DNA of 64,000 nucleotides from Salinispora arenicola (GTDB lineage: Bacteria; Actinomycetota; Actinomycetes; Mycobacteriales; Micromonosporaceae): NCBI RefSeq assembly GCF_006716065.1, contig NZ_VFOL01000001.1, forward strand, positions 930,001-994,000, given 5' to 3'. The position numbers were made by a program, and so were the translations under genes. This document shows positions 24,386-33,552 of the stretch, piece after piece; positions within the stretch are counted from its first letter, which is position 1; each line of letters starts with the position of its first letter. The notes under the pieces are model-generated. The model saw nothing but the letters and a program-made list of their open reading frames with translations, made no database searches and was not told the origin of the DNA.

Positions 24386-27300
24386 GTGTTCGTACGACCA
24401 TCCGCGCGGTCACGCCTGGGACGCCTGGCCGTCGCGCTCGGGGCGCTGATGCTGGGGTTGACCGCCCAGCCAGCGCTGGCCGCGTCACCGTCCGACACAC
24501 CGGAACGGGCGACCGTCGCGCCGGAACTGCTTGACACCACCGACACCACCACTTTCCTGGTGTACCTGCGGGAAACCGCACCGCTCGCCAGCACCGCGAC
24601 ACTGCAGGAACCGGACGACCGGGCCCGTGCGGTCCACCAACTCCTGACCGACACGGCCAAACGCACCCAGCGTGGCCTACGGCAACTGCTCGACGCGCGG
24701 AAGGCGGAACACACTCCATACTGGATTGCCAACGCCGTCCAGGTCCGTGGCGACCAGGCCCTGGTCAAGGAGATCGCGAGCCGACCCGAGGTCGCCCAGA
24801 TCGAACCCATCCGTAGCCACCCGCTGATCCAGCCGACACCGGCCGAAACGGCCCAGGCCCGTACCGCCGCCGCCGAGTGGGGCATCGCCGAGATCGGCGC
24901 CCCCCAGGTGTGGGACGAGTTCGGCGACCGTGGCGAAGGCATCGTGATAGCCAACATCGACACCGGCGTGCAGTACGACCACCCCGCCCTCGTCAACTCC
25001 TACCGGGGCAACCTCGGCGACAGCTTCGACCACGCCTACAACTGGTTCGACCCGGCAGGCATCTGCCCCGGCTCGGAACCCTGTGACAACAACGACCACG
25101 GCACGCACACGATGGGCACAATGGTCGGCGACGACGGGGCCGGCAACCAGATCGGCGTCGCACCGGGCGCCCGCTGGATCGCGGCGAAGGGCTGCGAGGC
25201 CAGAACCTGCTCGGACCCCTCGCTGCTCGCCGCCGGCCAGTGGATCCTGGCCCCCACCGACGCGAACGGCGAGAACCCCCGCCCCGACCTGCGCCCGGAC
25301 ATCGTCAACAACTCGTGGGGCGGGCCCAGCGGCGACCCCTGGTACCAGCAGACCGTCGACGCGTGGCGGGCCGCCGGGATCTTCCCGGTCTTCTCCGCCG
25401 GCAACAGCGGCCCCGGATGCGGCAGCGCCGGCTCCCCCGGGGACTACCCGAACTCGTACGCCGTCGGCGCGTACGGGTCGAACGGCGCCATCGCCAACTT
25501 CTCCAGCCGTGGCTCCGGCACCGACCCGATCAAGCCGAACGTCGCCGCGCCCGGGGTGGCCGTGCGCTCCAGCGTTCCCGGCGGCGGGTACGCCGCGTTC
25601 AACGGCACCTCGATGGCGGCCCCACACGTCGCCGGCACGGTAGCGCTGATCTGGTCGGTCGCAAGCAGCCTCCGCGGGGACCTGACGGCGACCGAGGCGC
25701 TGCTGGACCGCACCGCCCGCGACGTGGACGACACCACCTGCGGCGGGACCGCGGAGGACAACAACGTCTTCGGTGAAGGGCGGCTCGACGCGTACGCGGC
25801 GGTCAACGAGGCACCACGCGGCCCGGTCGGACGGGTCACCGGCACGGTGACCTCGGCCGACGACGGCGACCCGATCGCCGGGGTGACCATCGACGACGGC
25901 ACCCGCAGCACCGTCTCCGGCACCGACGGCCGGTACGCGCTGACCGTCCCGGCCGGCGAGACAACGGTGACGGTCACCGCCTACGGCTACCAGACGCAGT
26001 CCGACACCTTCACCGTCGACGAGGGCTCGGCGGTGACCCGGAACTTCGCACTCGTCGTGAGCCCCGTGGTCACGGTGGGCGGTCACGTCACCGACGACTC
26101 AGGGCACGGTTGGCCGCTGTACGCCCGGATCGACATCGCCGGTAGGCCAGGTGACCCGGTCTTCACCGACCCGGTGACGGGACAGTGGTCGACCACCGTG
26201 GCCGGCGACAGCACCTATTCGATCACCGCCACCCCCCAGTACCCGGGCTACCACACCGTGACCCGGGAGGTACCGGTCGGCGCCGACGCCACCACCGTCG
26301 ACCTGGCCGTCCCGGTCGAGCAGGCCTGCACGGCCCCCGGCTACACCGCCAGCTACGGCGACCCCCTCCTGACGGAGGACTTCGCCGGCACCACCGCGCC
26401 GGAGGGCTGGTCGGTGGTCAACCGCACCGAGGAGGGCGGTTGGGTCTTCGAAGACCTCGGGCAGCGGGGCAATCTGACCGGCGGCACCGGCGGTTTCGCG
26501 ATCATCGACAGCGACGAGCTGGGCCCCGGCAACAGCCAGGACACCGACCTGGTGAGCCCTTCGGTGGACCTGTCCGGAACCACCGCGCCGGTGCTGCGGT
26601 TCCGCAGTGACTGGCGGGCGCTCGGCTTCGGCGACACCGCCGACATCGACGTCTCCACCGACGGGGGCGCGACCTGGACCAACGCCTGGCACCAGACCAG
26701 CAGTCTGCGTGGGCCGCGGGTCGAGGAGGTGCCGTTGACGGCGGCGGCCGGCGCGTCGGACGCCCGGGTACGCTTCCGCTTCGGTGGCAGCTTCGCCTGG
26801 TGGTGGCAGGTCGACGACGTCGCCCTGCTCAACCGGAACTGCACCCCGACCCCAGGCGGCCTGCTCGTCGGCACGACCACCGACGAGAACACCGGCACAC
26901 CGATCAACGGCGTCACGGTGACCAGCGTGAACCAGCCCGAGGACCGGGCGGATTCGGCCGCAACGCCGGACGATCCGGCGGAGTCGGACGGCTTCTACTG
27001 GCTGTTCTCAGGCCTCACCGGCACCCACCCGTTCACGGCGTCTCGGACGCCGTACCCGCCCGCCACCCAGGACGTCACGATCGTCGCCGACGACGTGCGA
27101 CGGGCCGACATCGCGCTCGCCGCCGGACGGCTCACGGTCACCCCGACCGAGGTGGAGTCACACCAGCCGTACGGCAGCACCCGGAGCACCCGGGTGACGG
27201 TGAAAAATACCGGCACCGCCCCGGCCACCGTCGAGGTGTTGGAGCGGGCCGGCCAGTTCGAGCTGCTGAACGCGCCGGGCGCCCCGCTGCGCGAGGTCAC

Positions 27301-28747
27301 GCTGAAGGGCATCAGCACGGCGCGTACCGGGACCACGTACGGTGACGCCCCGGCCGAGGCAGGCCCGTCGGCGGACGACGCCTGGACCCGGGTCGCGGAC
27401 CTGCCGGCGGCAGTCTTCGACAACTCCGCCACCACGCTGGACGGCAAGGTGTATTCGATCGGTGGTGGTAGCGGCACCGGCACGGAGAACAAGGCATGGG
27501 TCTACGACCCGGACGCCGATGCCTGGTCCGAACTGCCGGAGCTGCCCAGCTCCCGGGCGAAGCCGGGCGTCGCGGCGGTCGGCGGCAAGATCTACGTGAC
27601 CGGCGGGTGGGGCGCCGACGGCAACCCCGTCGCCACCGTGGACGTCTTCGACCCGGCCAGCGAGACCTGGAGCGTCCTGGACGGAGCGACCAGCCCCGCG
27701 CCGGCTGCCGCCGCCGGAACCGCCGTCGCCGGAGGCAAGATCTACCTGGTGGGCGGCTGCACCGACTCGGGCTGCACCGCGACCGACGAGATGGTGGTGT
27801 TCGACCCGCAGGCCGGGGCCTTCACCACCGCCGCGTCCTACCCGCACCCGGTCTCCTGGGTGAGCTGCGGTGGCATCGGCGCCCAGGTGTACTGCGCCGG
27901 CGGCTCGGGCGACAGCGCCTACACCGACGCCTACCGGTACGACCCGGCTGCGGACACCTGGAGCCAGATCGCGGACATGCCGCTGGACCTGTGGGGGTCG
28001 TCGCACACCACGGCCGGCGGGATGCTCGTGCTGGCGGGCGGGGTCACCGACGACTCCAACTCGCTGACCAACCAGACGGTCGGCTACGACCCGGCGTCCG
28101 GAAGCTGGCAGGACCTGCCGAACACCGAGTTCACCCGGTACCGGGGGGCCGCCGCGTGTGGGGCCTACCGGCTCGGCGGCTCACCCGCCCCGTTCGTCGG
28201 ATCGGTGGAGAGCGAGCGGCTCGGCGGGCTGGAGTTGTGCGCCGATGAGGCGGATCTGCCGTGGCTGAGCACGTCGCCGTCCAGCTTCACGCTGGAGCCG
28301 GGCGAGTCCCTCCGGGTGCAGGTGACCCTCGCGGCCACCGCCGAGGCCGGGGTCGACCAGCCCGGTCGGTACAGCGGTGAGTTGGCGTTCGCCGCCGACG
28401 TACCCTACTCGGTCCCGCCGGTGAAGGTGGAGATGAACGTGTCCCCACCGCGTAGCTGGGGCAAGCTCCAGGGCACGGTCACCGGGGTGACCTGTGGCGG
28501 GGAGACGGTCGGTGTACCGGCCACGGTCCGGGTGAACGCGGCCGGCGGTGGCGCCGGCTACACGCTGACGGCGGACGCGTCCGGCCAGTACGCGTGGTGG
28601 CTGCCCAAGGGCCGCTACGACGTGATCGTCGCGAAGGACGGTTGGATCCCAGAGGTGGAGCGCACCAAGGTCAAGGCTGGTTTCGTCGGAACCCTCGACT
28701 TCAGCCTGGAACCCTTGTCCAACTGCACGAAAGCAACCGGCATCTGA
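24386..28747 (+). CDS. secreted S8 subtilisin-like protease with kelch and carboxypeptidase-regulatory-like domains
   Basis: 1453 aa, exported. Signal peptide 1-32 (ending AQPALA-A), inhibitor I9-type propeptide about 55-145, then the peptidase S8 domain about 165-480 with the triad Asp192 (NIDTGVQYDHP), His238 (NNDHGTHTMG) and Ser409 (NGTSMAAPHVAG). Beyond it are two carboxypeptidase-regulatory-like beta domains (about 485-645), an immune-inhibitor/MAM-like sandwich (about 655-830), another regulatory-like domain (840-920), kelch-type repeats of a beta-propeller (about 1005-1290, with GGKIYVTGGW and GGKIYLVGGC) and a final regulatory-like domain (1390-1450). GTG start with GGGGAGG. Probably an extracellular scavenging protease whose C-terminal modules bind substrate or cell surface. 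Confidence 0.9.
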   Translation: MFVRPSARSRLGRLAVALGALMLGLTAQPALAASPSDTPERATVAPELLDTTDTTTFLVYLRETAPLASTATLQEPDDRARAVHQLLTDTAKRTQRGLRQLLDARKAEHTPYWIANAVQVRGDQALVKEIASRPEVAQIEPIRSHPLIQPTPAETAQARTAAAEWGIAEIGAPQVWDEFGDRGEGIVIANIDTGVQYDHPALVNSYRGNLGDSFDHAYNWFDPAGICPGSEPCDNNDHGTHTMGTMVGDDGAGNQIGVAPGARWIAAKGCEARTCSDPSLLAAGQWILAPTDANGENPRPDLRPDIVNNSWGGPSGDPWYQQTVDAWRAAGIFPVFSAGNSGPGCGSAGSPGDYPNSYAVGAYGSNGAIANFSSRGSGTDPIKPNVAAPGVAVRSSVPGGGYAAFNGTSMAAPHVAGTVALIWSVASSLRGDLTATEALLDRTARDVDDTTCGGTAEDNNVFGEGRLDAYAAVNEAPRGPVGRVTGTVTSADDGDPIAGVTIDDGTRSTVSGTDGRYALTVPAGETTVTVTAYGYQTQSDTFTVDEGSAVTRNFALVVSPVVTVGGHVTDDSGHGWPLYARIDIAGRPGDPVFTDPVTGQWSTTVAGDSTYSITATPQYPGYHTVTREVPVGADATTVDLAVPVEQACTAPGYTASYGDPLLTEDFAGTTAPEGWSVVNRTEEGGWVFEDLGQRGNLTGGTGGFAIIDSDELGPGNSQDTDLVSPSVDLSGTTAPVLRFRSDWRALGFGDTADIDVSTDGGATWTNAWHQTSSLRGPRVEEVPLTAAAGASDARVRFRFGGSFAWWWQVDDVALLNRNCTPTPGGLLVGTTTDENTGTPINGVTVTSVNQPEDRADSAATPDDPAESDGFYWLFSGLTGTHPFTASRTPYPPATQDVTIVADDVRRADIALAAGRLTVTPTEVESHQPYGSTRSTRVTVKNTGTAPATVEVLERAGQFELLNAPGAPLREVTLKGISTARTGTTYGDAPAEAGPSADDAWTRVADLPAAVFDNSATTLDGKVYSIGGGSGTGTENKAWVYDPDADAWSELPELPSSRAKPGVAAVGGKIYVTGGWGADGNPVATVDVFDPASETWSVLDGATSPAPAAAAGTAVAGGKIYLVGGCTDSGCTATDEMVVFDPQAGAFTTAASYPHPVSWVSCGGIGAQVYCAGGSGDSAYTDAYRYDPAADTWSQIADMPLDLWGSSHTTAGGMLVLAGGVTDDSNSLTNQTVGYDPASGSWQDLPNTEFTRYRGAAACGAYRLGGSPAPFVGSVESERLGGLELCADEADLPWLSTSPSSFTLEPGESLRVQVTLAATAEAGVDQPGRYSGELAFAADVPYSVPPVKVEMNVSPPRSWGKLQGTVTGVTCGGETVGVPATVRVNAAGGGAGYTLTADASGQYAWWLPKGRYDVIVAKDGWIPEVERTKVKAGFVGTLDFSLEPLSNCTKATGI

Positions 28748-28754
28748 CTGAGTC

Positions 28755-28786
28755 GGTGGCCGGCGGCCCTCGGGTCGCCGGCCACC
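28755..28786. terminator. hairpin terminator at the NRPS cluster edge
   Basis: Perfect 11-bp arms, GGTGGCCGGCG and CGCCGGCCACC, around a 10-nt loop, 8 bp after the protease stop and between it and the convergent sbnB-like gene. Confidence 0.75.
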
Positions 28787-28888
28787 ACCAGCTCTACCGG
28801 CCGAGGAGCGCTCATCCGAGACCGCGCGACCGGGCAGTCGCCGGCTGGGAAACGATCCACAGGCAATGCGGGACGACCACCTACGTCA

Positions 28889-29890
28889 TCAGGCGTCCCC
28901 TGAGGGCATGAAGCCCGTCAGTGTCGTGCCCAAGCCACGGTCTTCGGCTACCCGCCGGACCATTGCCGCCACGGCCAGATCCAGGCAGCCCAGTCCGAAC
29001 GGGGAGAATACCGTCGGTGCCGTGTCGTCGCGGGTGTAGCGATGGCCCGCCACGAGTATCTCGCCTAGCGAGGCGGCGATGAAGTCGCGCCCGCCGGACC
29101 GCTGCTCGGCGAGTTGGAGCGAGGTGGCCGCGCGGCAGACGTGGTCGGCGTCGTCGACGATGTTGACACTCGCCTGGATCGTCTCGGCGCTGAGGTCACG
29201 CAGCGACAGGTGTAGCACCAGCGCGCCAGGCCGCAGGTACTCCCCGTCAAGGTGCGGAACGCTCGCTGTGGTCGCCAGCGCGACGAGCTTGTGCGCGGCG
29301 AGTGCGTCCTCGACGCGCTCCGCGACCTCCACCTTGAGCTGTGGCCACACCGCGCTCGCTCGACCAGCGAAGGACTCGGCGCGTGCTCGGTCGAGGTCGT
29401 ACAGGGTGACCCTGTCCAGTTCGGGTTTCACCACCTGCAGGTACCTCAGCACTTCGAAGCTGATCGGGCCACACCCGATTTGCGACACACCCGACTCTGG
29501 ATCCGACGAGCCCAGGGTGGCCGCCGCGAGGGCCGCGCTGGCCGCTGTGCGCTGCGCGGAAATCGCCGATGCCTCCAGGAAAGCTTCGGGAAGACCGGTA
29601 CGTGTGGAGTTCAGGATCATGGCGGCCGACGCCCGGTCCAGGCCCATCTGGAGGTTACCCGGGAAGGACGATACCCACTTGACGCCGGCGACCGGAGTGC
29701 GGCTTCCCAGGTAGGCCGGCAGCGCGATGATGCGGTTCCGCTCCTCGGGTGGGAAACGCAGAAACACCGAGTGCGGCACCGCCGTGCGCCCAAGAGCGTG
29801 CAGCTCGTACGCCTCCCGCACTGCTGCCAGCACGTCCTGTTCCGCACCGTCGAGGACCGCACGCACCTCGCGTGCTCCCAGTATCAACAT
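28889..29890 (-). CDS. sbnB: 2,3-diaminopropionate biosynthesis protein SbnB
   Basis: A 333-aa ornithine-cyclodeaminase-family dehydrogenase. SbnB oxidises N-(1-amino-1-carboxyl-2-ethyl)-L-glutamate with NAD to release L-2,3-diaminopropionate and 2-oxoglutarate. Visible features: the nucleotide-binding loop QIGCGPISFEVL, the substrate part GVKWVSSFPGN and RTGLPEAFLEASAISAQRTA, and DDADHVCRA. ATG 29890 overlaps the sbnA stop by 7 bp, so the two are co-translated, as in staphyloferrin B, zwittermicin and viomycin-type clusters. It supplies L-Dap to the NRPS. Confidence 0.88.
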   Translation of the reverse strand: MLILGAREVRAVLDGAEQDVLAAVREAYELHALGRTAVPHSVFLRFPPEERNRIIALPAYLGSRTPVAGVKWVSSFPGNLQMGLDRASAAMILNSTRTGLPEAFLEASAISAQRTAASAALAAATLGSSDPESGVSQIGCGPISFEVLRYLQVVKPELDRVTLYDLDRARAESFAGRASAVWPQLKVEVAERVEDALAAHKLVALATTASVPHLDGEYLRPGALVLHLSLRDLSAETIQASVNIVDDADHVCRAATSLQLAEQRSGGRDFIAASLGEILVAGHRYTRDDTAPTVFSPFGLGCLDLAVAAMVRRVAEDRGLGTTLTGFMPSGDA

Positions 29891-30873
29891 GATGCCGCCT
29901 CCATGTCGGACTCTTTCCACAGGTGGGCCACGTCGCCGAAGTGCGTGGCAACCCAATCGTCGTCGTAGATCGTGTCGAGATACCGCTCACCCCGATCGGG
30001 AAAGACCAGCGCGCACGTCGCACCCGGCGGGATCCGGTCGCGCATGGTTCCCAGCGCCGACACCACCGCCCCCGACGAACCGCCGGCCAGAATCGCCTCG
30101 CGGGCGGCCAGGCGGCGGCACCCGACGACGGTGTCGAGGTCGTCGACCCGGATCACCACATCGGCGAGACCGTCGGCGTACAGGCTCGGACGGACCGACG
30201 CGCCGTGGCCCGGAATCAGTCGGCCACCGACCGGGGAACCGAAGATGGCGCTGCCCAGCGCGTCGACCGCGACGATCTGAACCGGCAGTTGACGACGACG
30301 GAGGTACTCGGCGCAGCCACGCAGGGTGCCGCAGGAACTGGTGGCGCAGAACAGGAAGTCCAGTGTCGGAAGTGCTTCCAGGACTTCCCGCACGGTGCTG
30401 TGGTGCGCCTGCGGGTTGAGCGGGTTGGCGTACTGGTTGGGGCAGTAGGCGTGGGTGATGCTGTCGACAAGCTCGTGAACCCGGCGGATCCGTACGGGGA
30501 GGTACTCACCAGAACTCGGATCGATGTCGGTTACCACTTCGACCTCGGCGCCGTACGCGCGCATGATCGCTATGTTCTGCCGGTTTGTTCTCGGGTCCAC
30601 CACGCAGATGAACCGAATCCCGTAGTAGGCGCAGATCTGCGCAAGGCCGATGCCGAGGTTGCCGGAGCTGGATTCAATGACGGTGGACTTGCCTGGCACG
30701 AGCCGGCCGTCGCGGATCCGGTCGCGGAGCATCTCCAACGCAGAACGATCCTTGATGCTGCCGCCGGGGTTGTGTGACTCAAGTTTCGCAAAGGTCCGGA
30801 ACGGGTTGTCCGGGTTGAGCTTGGTCAGCTCGACGATCGGTGTCGCACCGATGGTCGATAGCACTCCGGGCAC
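29884..30873 (-). CDS. sbnA: 2,3-diaminopropionate biosynthesis protein SbnA
   Basis: A 329-aa cysteine-synthase-fold (type II PLP) enzyme. SbnA joins O-phospho-L-serine and L-glutamate into the ACEGA intermediate used by SbnB. The PLP Lys41 lies in NPGGSIKDR; the phosphate-binding loop SSSGNLGIGLA and the C-terminal GGSSGAVVSA are present. The GTG at 30873 is chosen for its GGAGG 7 nt upstream; an ATG about 33 bp earlier also reads in frame. Sits between the exporter and sbnB on one transcript. The CysK-like fold alone would allow cysteine synthase, but the SbnB partner decides the call. Confidence 0.87.
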   Translation of the reverse strand: MPGVLSTIGATPIVELTKLNPDNPFRTFAKLESHNPGGSIKDRSALEMLRDRIRDGRLVPGKSTVIESSSGNLGIGLAQICAYYGIRFICVVDPRTNRQNIAIMRAYGAEVEVVTDIDPSSGEYLPVRIRRVHELVDSITHAYCPNQYANPLNPQAHHSTVREVLEALPTLDFLFCATSSCGTLRGCAEYLRRRQLPVQIVAVDALGSAIFGSPVGGRLIPGHGASVRPSLYADGLADVVIRVDDLDTVVGCRRLAAREAILAGGSSGAVVSALGTMRDRIPPGATCALVFPDRGERYLDTIYDDDWVATHFGDVAHLWKESDMEAASC

Positions 30874-30902
30874 GGAGCTTCCTCCTTGGTCGACGGGACC
30901 GA

Positions 30903-32186
30903 TCATCGAACGGCTGGTTCGGCGTCGGGGGTGGTCGTGGTCTCGACAGGTGCGATCGCCCTTCGCAGCGAGGGGGCGATCGTCGCGACAAGGGCCAGCA
31001 GCACCATCCAGCCGGCGAGCACCAGCGCGGCGGTGCGCGCATCGGACCATTCCAGGAGCAGACCGCCGATCAGGGCGCCAACCGGCAACGCGCCGCTGGC
31101 GAGCAGGCCCATCGCGCCAAGGACCCGACCCCGCAGCCGGTCCGGGGTGACACGGAGCTGATGGGTGGCGACGGCGACATTCCACACCGGTCCGACGAAC
31201 CACATCGCGGCGTAGGCGGCGGCGAGCAGATACAGGCTGTCAGTGAGCACGATCACGCCCATGAGTACGGCCCACACCCAGTTCGCGCCGACCACCAGGG
31301 CCGAAAGCGGCAGCCGGCGTTGACACCAGCCCGCGACGAGGGAACCGAGCACCCCGCCAGCGCCGGCGACACTGAGCAGCACACCGACCGCCGCCGGCGA
31401 CGCGCCGACGTCGGTTGCCATCACCACGACGACAAGGAACAGCGCGCGGAACAGCAAGTTACTGCCGGCGACGAGCAGCGCGGCCGTGCGCAGGAACGGC
31501 TGGCGCCACAGCCAGCGCGTTCCTTCCCCGACCTCGGCGAGCATCCCGGTGGTGCGGGTACGCACCTGTCGGTCGCTCTGGAAGTCAGACCGAATGAACA
31601 ACAACGTGACCAGCGAGATCACATGGGTGACCGCGTGCAGCACGAACGGCAAGGCGCGGCTCAAGCCGAACAGGACGCCACCGAGGGTGGTGCCGAGCAT
31701 GGTCGCCGCCCGGGAACGTGCCTCGTTACGCGACAGTGCGGTCGACAGGTGGTCCGGATGAACGACGTTGGGCACCGCGGCATGTGCCGCGAGGTTGAAG
31801 AACACCGACATCGTGCCCTCGACGAACCCCACCACCACCACGTGCGCCAACGTCAGCTCGTCGAGAGCCAGCGCGAGGACCACACTCGCGGCGCCGAGGG
31901 CGCGGATCACGTCACACCAGATCATCAGCCGACGGCGGTTCCACCTGTCGACCAGCACCCCTGCCGGCAGTTGGAACAGCAGTGCCGGCAGGAGCGAGAA
32001 GAAGCCGACGACACCGGCTGCGGCCGTCGATCCAGTGACGGCCAGGATCAACAAGGGGTAGGCGATGGTCGATACGGTCAGACCGACGAGGGAGACGGCG
32101 GTCCCACTCCAGAGCAGGAGGAAGTCACGGTTGTGACGCAGCGGGGGAACCGGCGTACCAGGCCGGGGTTGCGCGGTCGTGGTCAT
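30903..32186 (-). CDS. MFS transporter (peptide or siderophore exporter)
   Basis: A 427-aa MFS_3-type permease with 12 hydrophobic segments. The A-loop reads GVLVDRWNRRRLM between helices 2 and 3 (motif A variant G-x3-D-R-x-x-R-R). The N-terminal tail is short and cytoplasmic (RPGTPVPPLRHNRDF). It resembles EntS-type exporters often found in NRPS clusters and probably exports the product or provides self-protection. It is the first gene of the unit MFS-sbnA-sbnB, divergent from the dioxygenase gene. Confidence 0.85.
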   Translation of the reverse strand: MTTTAQPRPGTPVPPLRHNRDFLLLWSGTAVSLVGLTVSTIAYPLLILAVTGSTAAAGVVGFFSLLPALLFQLPAGVLVDRWNRRRLMIWCDVIRALGAASVVLALALDELTLAHVVVVGFVEGTMSVFFNLAAHAAVPNVVHPDHLSTALSRNEARSRAATMLGTTLGGVLFGLSRALPFVLHAVTHVISLVTLLFIRSDFQSDRQVRTRTTGMLAEVGEGTRWLWRQPFLRTAALLVAGSNLLFRALFLVVVVMATDVGASPAAVGVLLSVAGAGGVLGSLVAGWCQRRLPLSALVVGANWVWAVLMGVIVLTDSLYLLAAAYAAMWFVGPVWNVAVATHQLRVTPDRLRGRVLGAMGLLASGALPVGALIGGLLLEWSDARTAALVLAGWMVLLALVATIAPSLRRAIAPVETTTTPDAEPAVR

Positions 32187-32541
32187 CGGTCCGCTCCATC
32201 GATGCGATCGTCTGAGTAGGCGTCTCGGAAGTCCGGGTGCGGCTGGTCGTGGTGTGGCTGGCGGCCCGCGACACCGACCGTGGCGGGCGTCCCCGGTGCG
32301 CCCCACGCCCTTCGCCGGCCCTGAGCGCGAGCGGTGTGGGAGGCCCACACGGTCAAGGCCGACTCCAGCCAGTGGCAGCGTCACCGTGGCTACCTGCCGA
32401 GGATCAGTGCCCACCGAGCGTGCCGCGCTCCCCTGCGCCGGACGCAGAGAAGAACACGCACAGATGCCGGCAACAGGCGTGCGAACGGCGCTGCCAGTTG
32501 TTCTCTGCAGCCGAACTGCCGCAGCCGGAACCGTGGGTAGC
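32187..32541. promoter_or_regulatory. divergent promoter region of the NRPS cluster
   Basis: 355 bp without a credible gene between the exporter and the dioxygenase. It contains GTGTGGG-AGG-CCCACAC at 32334-32350, a 7-bp-arm palindrome whose left ten bases (GTGTGGGAGG) recur in the 26-bp palindrome at 47000-47025. No consensus -35/-10 pair is obvious. Confidence 0.5.
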
Positions 32542-33522
32542 ATGAAGACGAGCCCTTTTCCTGAGCCTCCGCGGGCGGCGCCGGATGCTGAGCCGGTGCT
32601 CCCGTTCGTGTTGACGGCGCCGGACCCGGGGACGGCCGCCACGTCGTTCCTCGCAACCTCCCGGGATCGCGTACGCCAGCAGTTGCGCGAACACGGCGCG
32701 GTCCTGCTACGCGGCTTCGACGTCGGCGGTGTCGACGGCTTCGACCGGGTCGTGCGTTCGGTGTCCGGCCCGCCGCTCAGCTACGCGGAGCGTTCCTCAC
32801 CCCGCAGCACGATCAAGGGCCAGGTTTATACCTCGACCGACTATCCGCCGGGCGAGGAGATCTTCCTGCACAACGAGAACTCCTACCAGGCGAACTGGCC
32901 ACTGACACTGTTCTTCTACTGCATCACCCCACCGGAGACCCTCGGAGCCACCCCGCTGGCCGACACCCGGCAGGTCCTACGGTCGATCGACCCGACCGTG
33001 CGTGACGAGTTCGCCCGCCGTGGGTGGACCGTGGTGCGCAACTTCTCCGACGGTCTGGGCGTGCCGTGGCAGCAGGCGTTCAATACCGACAAGCATGCCG
33101 AGGTCGAGGCGTACTGCGCCGGCAATGGTGTCGAGGTCGAGTGGGTCGGCCGCAACGGCCTTCGCACCACCGGTCGGCGTCAGGCCATTCACCGGCATCC
33201 GGTCACCGGCGAGGCGGTGTGGTTCAACCACCTGACGTTCTTCCACGTGACGACCCTGGCCGAGGAGATGTGCGCCGGCCTTCGCGAGATGTTCGACGAG
33301 GTAGACCTACCGACGAACACCTACTACGGCGACGGCGTACGCGTGCCCGACGAGGTGGTCGCGCACCTGCGGGACTGCTACCGCGCCGCCCAGCGACGCT
33401 TCGACTGGCAGCGCGACGACGTGCTGCTCGTCGACAACATGCTCGCCGCACACGGCCGCGAGCCGTTCACCGGGCCACGCAGGATCGCTGTCGCGATGGC
33501 CGAACCGTTCAGCAACGCATAG
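32542..33522 (+). CDS. TauD/TfdA (SyrP-like) Fe(II)/2-oxoglutarate dioxygenase
   Basis: A 326-aa non-heme iron dioxygenase. The facial triad reads HNE (FLHNENSYQ) plus the distal His in AAHGREPF; the 2-oxoglutarate Arg is probably in GPRRIAVAM. The HNE pattern and overall sequence fit SyrP-type enzymes, which beta-hydroxylate carrier-bound aspartate or related residues on NRPS lines. It is the first gene of the plus-strand unit, 30 bp before NRPS 1, so it should modify a residue built there; which one is unknown. ATG 32542 is used; a GTG nine bases earlier is an alternative. Confidence 0.83.
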   Translation: MKTSPFPEPPRAAPDAEPVLPFVLTAPDPGTAATSFLATSRDRVRQQLREHGAVLLRGFDVGGVDGFDRVVRSVSGPPLSYAERSSPRSTIKGQVYTSTDYPPGEEIFLHNENSYQANWPLTLFFYCITPPETLGATPLADTRQVLRSIDPTVRDEFARRGWTVVRNFSDGLGVPWQQAFNTDKHAEVEAYCAGNGVEVEWVGRNGLRTTGRRQAIHRHPVTGEAVWFNHLTFFHVTTLAEEMCAGLREMFDEVDLPTNTYYGDGVRVPDEVVAHLRDCYRAAQRRFDWQRDDVLLVDNMLAAHGREPFTGPRRIAVAMAEPFSNA

Positions 33523-33552
33523 ACCAGAGCCCAGCACAGGGGAGGCAGATCG

